A stretch of DNA of 64,000 nucleotides from Streptomyces sp. NBC_00223 (lineage in GTDB: Bacteria; Actinomycetota; Actinomycetes; Streptomycetales; Streptomycetaceae): positions 3,705,501-3,769,500 of the forward strand of contig NZ_CP108109.1 of the NCBI RefSeq assembly GCF_036199905.1, read 5' to 3'. A program made the translations under genes and the position numbers. The notes below the pieces were generated by a model. That model had not been told where the DNA came from, ran no database searches, and saw only the letters and a list, made by a program, of their open reading frames with translations. The stretch's first letter is position 1; each line of letters starts with the position of its first letter. This document shows, one piece after another, positions 8,642-17,581 of the stretch.

Positions 8642-10385
8642 CGTCTCCACCGGCTCCCGCACCCGCGGACTGCTGTCCTACCTCTACGGCCCCGGCCGCC
8701 GCGACGAACACACCGACCCCCACATCGTGGCCGCCTTCGCCATGCCCGGCATCCCCGACCCCGGCCGCGCTCCCCTGGACCAGCACCATGCCCTCCTGGA
8801 CGAGTTGGCAGACTACCTCGACCAGCCCGTTCGCGTGCGCGAGCAGCGGGCCGGCAAGAAGGTGCCCCAGCACGTATGGCACTGCCCCGTCCGCACCGCG
8901 CCGGGCGACCGGTACCTGACCGACGAGGAATGGGCGCAGGTCGCCCGGCGGGTCGTACACGCCACCGGCATCGCCCCCGACGGCGACGACGCCGCGTGCC
9001 GGTGGATCGCGGTGCGCCACGCCGAGGACCACATCCACATCATGGCCACGAGCGTCCGCGAAGACGGCCGCCGCCCCCGTACCAACCGCGACGGCCAGCG
9101 CGCCCAAGCAGAATGCCGCAAGATCGAACGGGAACTCGGCCTGCGCCGCCTGAAATCCGGCGACTTCACCGCAGCCCCGACGCCCACCAGCGCCGAGCAG
9201 GCCAAGGCCCAGCGCGCCGGCACGACCGAAACGACACGGGAGTGGCTGCGCGACCAGGCGTACACAGCGGCGGCAGCCGCACGCGACGAAGCCGAGTACT
9301 TCTCCACCCTCCACGCCCTCGGCATCAAGATCAAGTACCGGCTCGGCCCGCAGAGCGGCGACATCACCGGCTACAGCCTGGCCGCACCCGACGACACCAA
9401 CAGCCCAGGCGAACCCGTCTACTTCAGCGGCTACAACCTCGCCCCCGACCTGTCCATCAACCGTCTCCGTGAACGCCTCTCCGCCCACGACGCCACCGAC
9501 CAGCCCACCGCCAGCACTGCTGGCCCAAGCCCGTGGCACCAGGCCGACACCGCCCTGCGCGACCTCCGCATGAGCCTCCTCGACCAGGAAGTCGGGGGCG
9601 GACGGCAGGAGGACAGCGTGATCCAGGCGCAGGCCGCGGCGTTCAGCGAACTCCTCCACAACGCCGCCGCCACCGCACCCGCTCACCTGCGGGCCGAACT
9701 TCGGGCAGCCGCGGCGTCGTTCAACCGTGCCAACCGCTCCGCTATCCGCGCCGAACACCACAGCGCCACCGCCCTGCGCACCGCAGCCAAAGAACTGCTC
9801 CACACTCTCGGCTCCAACAAGGACGGCGCAGCCATCGCAGGGCTGCTCTCCACCGCCGTCTTGACGCTCATCGCCCTGGCCCGCTGGAACGAAACCCGGC
9901 ACCACCAGCAACAGGCCACCGCAGCCCACCAGACCCTCGTGCACCTGCAAACCGCCTACCAGCAGGCCGCCGAACCCGTCCTGGCCAACCTCGCCTCACG
10001 CACCCCAACTCCCCAGGCCGCACAGCGCTACGCCACCGACCTGCGAGCCACCCTTCCCGAACACGCGACTCGCATCCTCGCCGACCCCGCGTGGCCCGCC
10101 CTGGCCACCACCCTCGCCAAGGCAGAAAGCGCCGGCCAAAACCCCCGCCGCGTCCTCGCCGAGATCGCCCAGCACCGCGAACTCGACACCGCAGACCACC
10201 TCGCCGAAGTCCTCAACTGGCGCCTCCACCACCAGACCGCCGAACACCACGCGGCACGCGTCCGGGCCGCCAACGCCCGCCCCCACCACAAAACCCCGGC
10301 AGGCACAGCGCCCGTGAACACGACGGCCACGACCGCCCCGCGTAGCGCGCAGGCAGACCACGACCGCCCGACAAAGCGGCGATGA
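8631..10385 (+). CDS. Relaxase / mobilization nuclease
   Basis: 584 aa from ATG 8631 (preceded by GGGG; overlaps mobC by 11 bp). The relaxase domain is N-terminal, with the histidine triad H130-x3-H134-x-H136 (RHAEDHIHIMAT) and candidate nucleophile tyrosine Y17 (LLSYLYG). Residues ~200-330 contain the conserved middle region (YFSTLHALGIKIKYRLG, GYSLAAP). The C-terminal part is helical with a hydrophobic stretch near 430-445 (GLLSTAVLTLIALARW) that may touch the membrane. Together with MobC it makes the element mobilizable; no FtsK/TraB-type translocase is visible, so transfer would need a helper. Confidence 0.9.
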   Translation: MVPDVSTGSRTRGLLSYLYGPGRRDEHTDPHIVAAFAMPGIPDPGRAPLDQHHALLDELADYLDQPVRVREQRAGKKVPQHVWHCPVRTAPGDRYLTDEEWAQVARRVVHATGIAPDGDDAACRWIAVRHAEDHIHIMATSVREDGRRPRTNRDGQRAQAECRKIERELGLRRLKSGDFTAAPTPTSAEQAKAQRAGTTETTREWLRDQAYTAAAAARDEAEYFSTLHALGIKIKYRLGPQSGDITGYSLAAPDDTNSPGEPVYFSGYNLAPDLSINRLRERLSAHDATDQPTASTAGPSPWHQADTALRDLRMSLLDQEVGGGRQEDSVIQAQAAAFSELLHNAAATAPAHLRAELRAAAASFNRANRSAIRAEHHSATALRTAAKELLHTLGSNKDGAAIAGLLSTAVLTLIALARWNETRHHQQQATAAHQTLVHLQTAYQQAAEPVLANLASRTPTPQAAQRYATDLRATLPEHATRILADPAWPALATTLAKAESAGQNPRRVLAEIAQHRELDTADHLAEVLNWRLHHQTAEHHAARVRAANARPHHKTPAGTAPVNTTATTAPRSAQADHDRPTKRR

Positions 10386-10549
10386 GCGCGCCGGTTGTCC
10401 CGACCCGGACAGGTCGTCCGTGTCTTCGCCCGCTGCTTCCCTCACCCTGAGCCGAGCAGCTCTCGGGCCGGTCCAAGTCTTCGACCAGTCCGTGTGGTTG
10501 CCGCGTCGCTATCGTGGAGGACGCCCCTACAGCGCAGGAGGCAGCACGC

Positions 10550-11785
10550 ATGCGTGGTCTCGGAGATCACCTGAGTATCGGCGAACGGATCGCGTTCCAC
10601 CGGAAGCGCCGTGGCTACACGCAGCAGATACTGGCCGGACTCGTCGGTCGTAGCACCGACTGGCTGGCCAAAGCGGAGTCCGGTCGGCGCAAGCCGCCGC
10701 GTATCGACATGCTTGCCGAACTGGCCCGCGTGCTCCGGGTGCCACTCGGGGATCTGGTCGGCCTGCCCGTGCTCCTGGAAGACGACAGGCAGCAAGACGA
10801 TGTCCCAGCTGTGCGGGACGCGTTGATGAGTCCGCGTCGGCTCTCCCGGCTGCTGTTCGGACCGGAGGCCGAGGCGCAACTCCCTACCCCCGGACCGACG
10901 GCTGCGCTCGTGGAACAAGCGTGGAACGACTACCAGGGCGGTCGGCTCGGCAGGGTGATCGCCGGCCTCCCGGGCCTTCTCCATACGGCCCTGGAGCTTG
11001 AGGACCGCGCCGCGCGCTCTTCCGCGGAACGCCGGGACTGCTGGGCCGTCTCCGCAAGGGTGCACCACTTGGCCGCGACGACGCTCGCCAAGATTGGCGA
11101 GTCCGACATCTCCTGGCTGGCCGCCGAACGAGCCATGCGGGCCGCCGACGAATCCGGCGACCCGCTGGTTCTGGCTTCCGCCGCACGGTCCGGCACGCAT
11201 GCTCTCCTGGCCAATGGCCGTTATGACGACGCGATGGAGCTGGGCGGCACGGCGTCGGCCTGGCTGTCGGTGCGGGTCGACGCGAGCGATCCGGCTGCTC
11301 TGAGTCTGCTGGGCATGATCCATCTGCGGGCAGCCATCGCCGCCGCGCGCCACCAGGACCGACCCTCGGCGACGGTTCTCTTGGACCGGGCTGAAGAGCT
11401 CGCCGACCAGCTCGGCTCGGATGAGAACTATTGGCAGACAAGCTTCGGGCCGACGAACGTCGTACTGCACAGGCTGTCCGCGGAACTGGACCTCGACAAC
11501 ATCTCGTACGTCGTGGAACACGGCCAGATCAACGTGGACCACATGCCCCCGGAGCGGGCTGTGTCCCACCGCATCGACTACGCCCGTGCCCTCTCGCTGG
11601 CAGGACAGGGGGACGACGCGTTCGCGGAACTCTTCATGGCCGAGCGCGTCTCACCGCAGCTCGTGCGGAACAATCCCCGTGTGCGGGACACGCTGCGCGA
11701 CCTGATCAAGCAATCTCCGGTCACCAGCGGTGGGCGTTCATCGGAGTTGTTCATGATGGCTCAACGATGCAGGGCGGTGCAGTGA
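10550..11785 (+). CDS. XRE regulator with TPR-like C-terminal region
   Basis: 411 aa; ATG 10550 chosen because caggagg lies just upstream. Residues 8-65 form an XRE helix-turn-helix (IAFHRKRRGYTQQILAGLVG, DWLAKAESGRRKPPRI). Residues 120-400 are helical repeats resembling TPRs (WLAAERAMRAADESGDPLVL, ALLANGRYDDAMELGG). This architecture is common among actinobacterial regulators next to biosynthetic genes. Its stop overlaps the flavoprotein start (GTGA), so the two are one unit. It may govern the adjoining 12.5-20.4 kb operon (inferred). Confidence 0.85.
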   Translation: MRGLGDHLSIGERIAFHRKRRGYTQQILAGLVGRSTDWLAKAESGRRKPPRIDMLAELARVLRVPLGDLVGLPVLLEDDRQQDDVPAVRDALMSPRRLSRLLFGPEAEAQLPTPGPTAALVEQAWNDYQGGRLGRVIAGLPGLLHTALELEDRAARSSAERRDCWAVSARVHHLAATTLAKIGESDISWLAAERAMRAADESGDPLVLASAARSGTHALLANGRYDDAMELGGTASAWLSVRVDASDPAALSLLGMIHLRAAIAAARHQDRPSATVLLDRAEELADQLGSDENYWQTSFGPTNVVLHRLSAELDLDNISYVVEHGQINVDHMPPERAVSHRIDYARALSLAGQGDDAFAELFMAERVSPQLVRNNPRVRDTLRDLIKQSPVTSGGRSSELFMMAQRCRAVQ

Positions 11786-12345
11786 GCACGAAGAATCACG
11801 GAGTCCTCGGAGTGGTGGGCACAAGCGCCGGCGGGGTCGAAGCCTTGCGCACTGGGCTTGTGGAACCGGCTTTGGCGCGCGGGTGGCGGGTCGCCGTGAC
11901 GCTCACCCCGACGGCTGGTCGCTGGCTGCGGATGAGCGGTGAGGCCGACCGGCTGGAGGAGCTGACCGGTCTGCCCGTTCGAGACGAACCGCGACTGCCT
12001 GGTGAGCCGAGGCCGCATCCGAAGGTGGACTGCTATGTGGTCGCCCCCGCCAGCGCGAATTCGGTGGCCAAGCTCGCGACGGGTATTGCCGACAATCAGG
12101 CGCTGACGCAGGTGGGGGAGGCCATCGGCACCCTGGGGCTACCGGTCGTCGTCTTTCCCCGGGTGAACGCCGCCCATGCTCGCCACCCCGCATGGCAGGG
12201 CCACCTCACCGCCCTGCGGGGGGCGGGCGTTTACCTCGTCTACGGCCCGGGCGTCTGGCCACTGCATGAGCCGCGCGCGGCGGCCGCCGGGCGCGATCTG
12301 CCGTGGGCGGCGGTTCTGGACGCCATCGACCGAGCGGCCACGTGA
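11782..12345 (+). CDS. Flavoprotein of the HFCD decarboxylase family
   Basis: 187 aa from GTG 11782, overlapping the regulator stop. The N-terminus GVLGVVGTSAGGVEALRTGL and the region VDCYVVAPASANSVAKLATGIADN match homo-oligomeric flavin-containing cysteine decarboxylases (PPC decarboxylase, EpiD/LanD, Dfp). The conserved substrate motif PXMNXXMW appears replaced by a diverged FPRVNAAHARHPAW, so the substrate is uncertain. By family it would bind FMN and decarboxylate a cysteinyl thiol compound or act as an FMN prenyltransferase-like enzyme. Confidence 0.75.
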   Translation: MSTKNHGVLGVVGTSAGGVEALRTGLVEPALARGWRVAVTLTPTAGRWLRMSGEADRLEELTGLPVRDEPRLPGEPRPHPKVDCYVVAPASANSVAKLATGIADNQALTQVGEAIGTLGLPVVVFPRVNAAHARHPAWQGHLTALRGAGVYLVYGPGVWPLHEPRAAAAGRDLPWAAVLDAIDRAAT

Positions 12346-12376
12346 CGGTTCGTCAACCTGCTTGAAGTGCGTGCAC

Positions 12377-12407
12377 AGAGGACCCGGACAAACTGTCCGG
12401 GTCCTCT
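12377..12407 (+). terminator. Strong intrinsic terminator
   Basis: A perfect 14-bp stem (agaggacccggaca / tgtccgggtcctct) with a 3-nt loop, 31 bp after the flavoprotein stop. It splits regulator-flavoprotein from the eight-gene operon that begins at 12476. Confidence 0.85.
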
Positions 12408-12475
12408 GCTCGTGGGCCAGCGAGGCTTGCCACATGCCGGAGATGCGCGAGCAGCACAGTTCGGGAGACGCACCG

Positions 12476-13243
12476 ATGGACCCCCACGTACAGCGGTACG
12501 GCCCGTTCGACCTGGAGCAGAAGCCAGCCGCGTGGCGGCCCGCCGCTGTGGTCCTGGACCTCTTCGGCACCCTCGTCCCCGCCCCGGACAGCCGTGAGCG
12601 CGCCCAGGCCGTGCGGGAGGTCGCCGCCGCGTTGCGCGTGCCGGACCTGCTTGCCGACCGAGCGCTCGGGGAGAGCTGGCAGGCCCGGCATGACGGGACG
12701 CTGCGCACCACCGGCGAGGTCGCCGCTCACCTCGCTGAACTGTGCGGGGCGCCGGCCGGGTACGTCTCTCGGGTGGAGTCGGCGCTGCGGGGGCTGGCTC
12801 CCCAGCGGCTGCACCCCGACACGTCGGTGCTGGAGACCCTCGCGGCGCTGCGGCAGTCCGGGCTGCGGCTGGCGCTGCTGAGCGACGCGGCCCCCGACGT
12901 CGCCGAGGCATGGGGTCGCTCGGTGCTCGCCGCGCGGTTCGACGTGGCCCTGTTCAGTTGCCGCGCGAGAGCGGTGAAGCCGGACCGGCATCTGTACGCG
13001 CGGATTCTGGAGCGCCTGGGATGTCAGGCGGACTCGGTGCTCTACTGCGGCGACGGCGGCGGGTCAGAGCTGGTCGGCGCACTGTGCTGCGGAATGCGGG
13101 TGGTCCGCGTGGAACGTCGCGGCGGCCCTGCCGCGCTGGCCTTCGGGAGCCAGGAGACGGCGTGGAAGGGTGCCACCCTGCCGTCCGTCGAGCGCCTGCC
13201 GGCCTGGCTGTCCGGCGAGATACTTCGGCGGCACGTCCGATGA
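12476..13243 (+). CDS. HAD-superfamily hydrolase
   Basis: 255 aa; ATG 12476 chosen for GGGAG at the right distance (in-frame ATGs at 12434 and 12443 lack one). HAD motif I is VVLDLFGTLVP with nucleophile D28; the second position is Phe rather than Asp, as in the haloacid-dehalogenase-like subgroup. Motif II is near ALLSDAA, motif III lysine is in AVKPDRHLY, and motif IV is YCGDGGGSE. Expected to be a small-molecule phosphatase or related hydrolase. It is the first gene of the operon and its stop overlaps the dehydrogenase ATG (ATGA). Confidence 0.85.
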   Translation: MDPHVQRYGPFDLEQKPAAWRPAAVVLDLFGTLVPAPDSRERAQAVREVAAALRVPDLLADRALGESWQARHDGTLRTTGEVAAHLAELCGAPAGYVSRVESALRGLAPQRLHPDTSVLETLAALRQSGLRLALLSDAAPDVAEAWGRSVLAARFDVALFSCRARAVKPDRHLYARILERLGCQADSVLYCGDGGGSELVGALCCGMRVVRVERRGGPAALAFGSQETAWKGATLPSVERLPAWLSGEILRRHVR

Positions 13244-14298
13244 CCGGCACCGGCGCGCTCGTGTGGGAGGCCCGGTCAGCGGGGGAGGGCCGTTCGCCGC
13301 GCCTCACGGCAGTACGCCGGACCGCGTTACCGGCGGATGCCGGGACGACGGAGGTCCGGGTGCGGTTCTCGGGCCTGTGCGGCAGCGACACCGGGAAGCT
13401 CTGTTCGGACTCCTGGAGCGGACCGCTGCCGGAAGGATGGGTGCCCGGCCACGAGGTCGTCGGCATCGACGCCCGCACCGGAAGCTGGGTCGCGGTCAAC
13501 CCCCTGGCTGGCTGCGAGGGATGCGCCGAGTGCGCCCTGGGCCGTGGCCACTTATGTCCCGACCTCCGGCGGGTCGGCTGGGACTTGCCCGGCGGCCTGG
13601 CCGAATCCGTCCGCGTTCCGCTGCGTAACGCCGTCCCGCTGCCCACTGGCGCGGTCGATCCGGCGGTGTACGTCCTCGCCGATCCGGTGGCGGTCGCCCT
13701 GCACGGTGTGCGCTGCGGCCTGCCCGTACCGGCCCCCTCCGGCGTCGACCGCCTCGGCGTCATCGGGGCGGGCACCCTGGGCATCTGCACCGCCGTCAGC
13801 GCGGCCCGTGCCGGATGGGACGTCCTCCTCGCCACCCGCAGGCCGGACCAGCGGGAACAGCTCCGTGCTCTGCTGGTCGGCACCGGCGTCACCGTCTGCC
13901 CCATGCCGGGGCTTCCAGCACGCGCGTGTGAGGCGGTGGTCGACGCCGCGTCCGGCCAGTCGTCCGCGCCGCTGCTCCAGGCGCTGGAAGGGGTGAGGGA
14001 CGGAGGGACGATCCTCGTCCAGAACGCCTACGCACCGCACGTGAGGCTCTCCACCCCCCTGCGCGAGGTGTTCCGCCGCTCGCTGACCGTCCGGGGCTCG
14101 TACTCGCATTGCCGTGCGGACAGCCGCGACGACTTTCAGGACGCTCTCCAGTTCCTCGCCCAGGCGGCGGACAGCGCGTGGGTCACCTTCCTCACGTCCA
14201 CCCGCTACCCGCTTTCCCGGCTGCCCGACGTTCTGGCCGCGCTCCACCCCGACTACGCGCACCGCCCGCCGAAAGCCCTCCTCACTTCCTGCCGCTGA
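13240..14298 (+). CDS. Zinc-dependent medium-chain dehydrogenase with two TTA codons
   Basis: 352-aa medium-chain dehydrogenase/reductase. Catalytic zinc ligands are C47 (GLCGSD) and H71 (VPGHE); the structural-zinc cysteines are C92, C95, C98 and C106 (GCEGCAECALGRGHLC). The Rossmann domain starts near residue 180 (LGVIGAGTLGI). It probably oxidises or reduces a polyol or sugar alcohol with NAD(P). Codons 30 and 105 are TTA, the rare Streptomyces leucine codon read by bldA tRNA, so synthesis is likely developmentally gated. ATGA overlap with the HAD gene. Confidence 0.9.
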   Translation: MTGTGALVWEARSAGEGRSPRLTAVRRTALPADAGTTEVRVRFSGLCGSDTGKLCSDSWSGPLPEGWVPGHEVVGIDARTGSWVAVNPLAGCEGCAECALGRGHLCPDLRRVGWDLPGGLAESVRVPLRNAVPLPTGAVDPAVYVLADPVAVALHGVRCGLPVPAPSGVDRLGVIGAGTLGICTAVSAARAGWDVLLATRRPDQREQLRALLVGTGVTVCPMPGLPARACEAVVDAASGQSSAPLLQALEGVRDGGTILVQNAYAPHVRLSTPLREVFRRSLTVRGSYSHCRADSRDDFQDALQFLAQAADSAWVTFLTSTRYPLSRLPDVLAALHPDYAHRPPKALLTSCR

Positions 14299-14321
14299 TC
14301 ACGTCCCCTGGGAGATCCGCC

Positions 14322-15563
14322 GTGCACTCGACCTCCGTTCCGACTCCGCCTCTCGTATCTGTCCCCGCTCTCGTGCACCAGGTCAACTCCCCCGCCGACA
14401 TCAGCCCACGCGAGGTCCACGACGGTCTGCTGCACCTGCTCGGGCTGCCCGCCGACCCGACCCGTGACGTGATGCTCGGCAGCGTGCTGACCGGCCTGCT
14501 CCTGCGCGGCCCGCGGCCCGCCGAGGTGGAGGCCGCGATCCGGGCCGCCAGCACGCTGGACCGCGGGTCCTGGGAGTACCTGGCACCGCCGCCCGGGGTG
14601 CGGCTGGTCGGCTACACCGGCAGCGGCAAGAAGACCTACAAGACGATCAATCTCAGCTCGGCCGCCGCTCTGGTCGCCGCGGCCGGCGGCGCGCATATCG
14701 CCAAGCTCGGCTCGCGCAGCGCCTCGTCCAAGACCGGCTCACGGGACTTCATGGACCTGGTGGGCGCGCGCTGCGAGACCGTCCCGGCGCAGGCGATGGT
14801 GGATATCACGGCGGAGTGCGGCTTCGGGTTCTTCTCCATCGAGAACCGGGTGCCGGAGTTCGACCGACGCTACGGCAGCCGCTTCCAGGCCGTGCACGCC
14901 CCGAGCCTGGGCTTCCCCGCGCTGCTGAGCCCGGTGAGCTGCCAGAGCTTCGTCTACGGCCTGTCCCACCCGTCCGTCGGAGTGTCCGCCCGGCTGCTGC
15001 ACCGGCTCGGGATCAGCGATGTCACGGTGGTCAACTCCTCCCCACTGCCTGGATATCAGGTCGACGAACTGATCCCCGGCGGTGCCGTCCGTGTCTGCCG
15101 CCTCGTGGCGGGCCGGGAGAACCCAGAGCTCAGGGACGCCGTCGCCGAGACCGCGGGCGCAGATGACCCGTTCGACCTCGGATCCCTCGCACAGCGCGCC
15201 GATCCGCGCGCCAACGTCGCCGCCGTCGTGCGTCTCCTCGCCGACCGCGCCCCAGCGGCGGCCCGGCGCACGGTCGCCCTGAACGCGGCCGTGCTGATGG
15301 TGACCGCCCGCTCCGTCCCCAGCCTGCGAGCCGGGATGGACACCGCGCACGCCATTCTCGACGACGGTGCCGCCCTGGACACCCTGCGCCGTTTCGTCTC
15401 CCTCACCGGCGGCACCCCGCATGCGGTCGACGCGCTCCTGGGCGTCCCCGATGACTACCGAGCGGCCCCGGCCGAGCCCGTCCCGCGCGGCCTGCCCCAA
15501 AACGCCCCAGCCACCGGCCGCCTCGCCGTTCCGCCCCCTGAGAAGGAGATGACCGCATGCTGA
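14322..15563 (+). CDS. TrpD-fold phosphoribosyltransferase / pyrimidine phosphorylase-like
   Basis: 413 aa, GTG start with GGGAG. The middle matches the anthranilate phosphoribosyltransferase / nucleoside phosphorylase II fold: YTGSGKKTYKTINLSSAAAL (residues 98-117) corresponds to the GTGGD...NISTA loop, and KLGSRSASSKTGSRDFMDLVG (128-148) to the second substrate loop. The N-terminal helical domain (LLHLLGLPADPTRD) is present. It is not part of a tryptophan operon. By family it would make or break a C-N glycosidic bond between ribose (phosphate) and an aromatic or base-like acceptor. In this context it probably builds a nucleoside-like intermediate (inferred). Confidence 0.8.
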   Translation: MHSTSVPTPPLVSVPALVHQVNSPADISPREVHDGLLHLLGLPADPTRDVMLGSVLTGLLLRGPRPAEVEAAIRAASTLDRGSWEYLAPPPGVRLVGYTGSGKKTYKTINLSSAAALVAAAGGAHIAKLGSRSASSKTGSRDFMDLVGARCETVPAQAMVDITAECGFGFFSIENRVPEFDRRYGSRFQAVHAPSLGFPALLSPVSCQSFVYGLSHPSVGVSARLLHRLGISDVTVVNSSPLPGYQVDELIPGGAVRVCRLVAGRENPELRDAVAETAGADDPFDLGSLAQRADPRANVAAVVRLLADRAPAAARRTVALNAAVLMVTARSVPSLRAGMDTAHAILDDGAALDTLRRFVSLTGGTPHAVDALLGVPDDYRAAPAEPVPRGLPQNAPATGRLAVPPPEKEMTAC

Positions 15564-16486
15564 CCAGCGATGAACTCAGCATCGTGCACCTGGTCCTCAA
15601 CACCGACTGCAACGCCTGGGACCTGCCCAAGACTCCTGGTTCCCCCGGCGTATGCCGCTTCTGCTACCGCGAACGCAATCGCGTGCACACCGACGAGGCC
15701 ACCGTCCGCCGCGTCATCGACCGTGTCCGCGCTGAGTCGGACGCCCACCGGATCGTCTTCACTGGCGGCGACCCCGTCATGCCCTACGACAACCACCTGG
15801 AGCCCGCCCTCCAGCACGCCCGAACCGTTGGCTTCGAGACCAACCTCCATACCAACGGGCTCCTCCTCGCCGACCGGTACCCGGCCCTGCGCGACCACGT
15901 CACTGTCTACTCCTTGGCCGTCGACGGCCCCGACGAGCAGAGCGCCGACTGGTTCCGTGGCAGCGGCTACTTCGCCACCTTCCAGGCCAACACGGCACTG
16001 CTCACCACCGACCGGCGACGCCTCGCCTTCAACACCTTCACCACCGCCGCCTCCTTGGCAGCTCTTCCCCGCCTCGCCGGGACGATCTCCGACCTCGCGG
16101 CCCGTACGCCGGTGGAGTACTGGCTGATCTCCCAATACCGGCCGATCGGCCGCGCGAACTCCCGCAAGGCGGGCCTCTACGGCTACGACCGGGAGGCATT
16201 CACCGAGGCCGTCGTCCAGGTCCGCGGCCTAATGTCCGGCACCGGCGTCCAGGTGTACGACCAGCCGACCCGAGAAGCGGAGGACCCCTATCCGTTCCGG
16301 GTCTGGGTCCTCGCGGACGGCACCGTCACCGCCGATCTCGGCAGCGTCTCAGCGCCCCGCAACACCATCGTCGGCAACCTCCTCGCCGACGGGTTCGAGC
16401 GCCTCGTCCGCCGCGCCTTCGCACTGCGCTCCGACGCCGACACCTCCACCGCGACATCCTCGAACAGGGAAGTGACCGCACAGTGA
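15557..16486 (+). CDS. Radical SAM enzyme with expanded CX14CX2C motif
   Basis: 309 aa; the ATG overlaps the previous stop by 7 bp, with AAGGAG upstream. The cluster motif is C18-X14-C33-X2-C36 (VCRFCYRER), with an unusually long first spacing compared with CX3CX2C. Other radical SAM landmarks are present: FTGGDPVMP (GGE-like, residues ~74-82), NLHTNGLLL, and a C-terminal VWVLADGTVTADLG resembling the region after the barrel in SPASM/twitch enzymes, but without a clear auxiliary cysteine set. It is expected to bind a 4Fe-4S cluster and start radical chemistry on an unknown substrate. Its stop overlaps the next gene (GTGA). Confidence 0.88.
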   Translation: MLTSDELSIVHLVLNTDCNAWDLPKTPGSPGVCRFCYRERNRVHTDEATVRRVIDRVRAESDAHRIVFTGGDPVMPYDNHLEPALQHARTVGFETNLHTNGLLLADRYPALRDHVTVYSLAVDGPDEQSADWFRGSGYFATFQANTALLTTDRRRLAFNTFTTAASLAALPRLAGTISDLAARTPVEYWLISQYRPIGRANSRKAGLYGYDREAFTEAVVQVRGLMSGTGVQVYDQPTREAEDPYPFRVWVLADGTVTADLGSVSAPRNTIVGNLLADGFERLVRRAFALRSDADTSTATSSNREVTAQ

Positions 16487-17562
16487 AGTTCGACTCCGCG
16501 TATTACGACGGCATCATCGACCGCCACAGTTACGAGCGCATCGTTCCCAAGGCAACCGTTGTCGCCAGCGAAGGCGTCACCCCGGAGACGGACGCCGCAC
16601 ACATCCTCGGCGCCATTGACTTCCCGCTCGCCGACCTGAGTCCGAACGACCTGCGTACCAAGTGGGTGTGCCACACCGGGGCTCGTTCGTTCGCCGCCGC
16701 CGTCGCTGACGGGAAGCCGGCGACCGTGACCACCGGTGTCGGACTGGGCGGTCCGCCGCACGCCGGTACCGTCTTCCAACTCCTGCGCGCGGTCACTCTC
16801 CAGCGGCACGGGTTGCACGTCCAGATCGTGCTCGGCGACCTCGACTCCTACAACGCCCGCCGCACCCCGCTGGCCGAAGTCCGGAGACTGGCCGACCAGT
16901 ACGAGGAGTTCGTGCGCCGCCTCGGCTTCGACGAGCAACGCGGCGTCCTGCGTCGCCAGGAGGGCAACACCGACGTCCTGGCCACCGCGTTCCTCCTCTC
17001 CCGCCATCTGGACGACGCCGACTTCGGCTGGGCCGAGGAGGACCTTTCCAGCCTCTACCGCAACCACGGTGTCTTCGACCACCTCACCTACGGCATGAAA
17101 CAGGCCACCCTCCTCATGGCCGCCGACTTCGTCCACCTACTCGCCCAGGACCGCCACGTCCTGGTCTCCCTCGGAGTCGACGAGCACAAGTACGTGGCCT
17201 TGGCCCGGCGCGGAGCCGAACGCTGGGGTCTGCCCGCCGACCGCCTCTCCGGCATCTACACCAAGATGATCCCCGGCCTCGGCGGCGTGCCCAAGATGAG
17301 CAAGAGCATCCCCGGCTCCGGCATCACCGCCGCGCTGCCTCCCGGCGACATCCGCGCCCTGCTCGCCACCGATGTCGGCCCAGGACAGGACGACGACGCC
17401 TCCGCCCTGCTCCAGATGTTCGCCTGCCTCCCCGAGGTCGATGGCCACGCCTACGACCTCGCCGCCGAAGCCCGCCGCGCCGACGACCGCCTCTGGCGCG
17501 AAATCCGAGGCGAGCTCACAGAGCGTCTGATCGGCATTTTCTCGCTCTGGCCCCAGCTGTGA
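16483..17562 (+). CDS. Class I aminoacyl-tRNA-synthetase-like ligase (TrpRS/TyrRS type)
   Basis: 359 aa. A HIGH-like signature PPHAGT (residues 91-96) and an intact KMSKS (271-275) define a class I synthetase Rossmann core, closest by eye to the TrpRS/TyrRS subgroup. The C-terminal anticodon-binding part is short (about 80 residues after KMSKS) and there is no S4 domain. Given eight coupled biosynthetic neighbours, it may activate an amino acid for transfer to a small molecule, as the CysRS-like MshC does in mycothiol synthesis, rather than charge tRNA. That is inference; a resistant or spare TrpRS is the alternative. Confidence 0.8.
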   Translation: MKFDSAYYDGIIDRHSYERIVPKATVVASEGVTPETDAAHILGAIDFPLADLSPNDLRTKWVCHTGARSFAAAVADGKPATVTTGVGLGGPPHAGTVFQLLRAVTLQRHGLHVQIVLGDLDSYNARRTPLAEVRRLADQYEEFVRRLGFDEQRGVLRRQEGNTDVLATAFLLSRHLDDADFGWAEEDLSSLYRNHGVFDHLTYGMKQATLLMAADFVHLLAQDRHVLVSLGVDEHKYVALARRGAERWGLPADRLSGIYTKMIPGLGGVPKMSKSIPGSGITAALPPGDIRALLATDVGPGQDDDASALLQMFACLPEVDGHAYDLAAEARRADDRLWREIRGELTERLIGIFSLWPQL

Positions 17563-17581
17563 AACGCCCGAAGGAGTCCGC

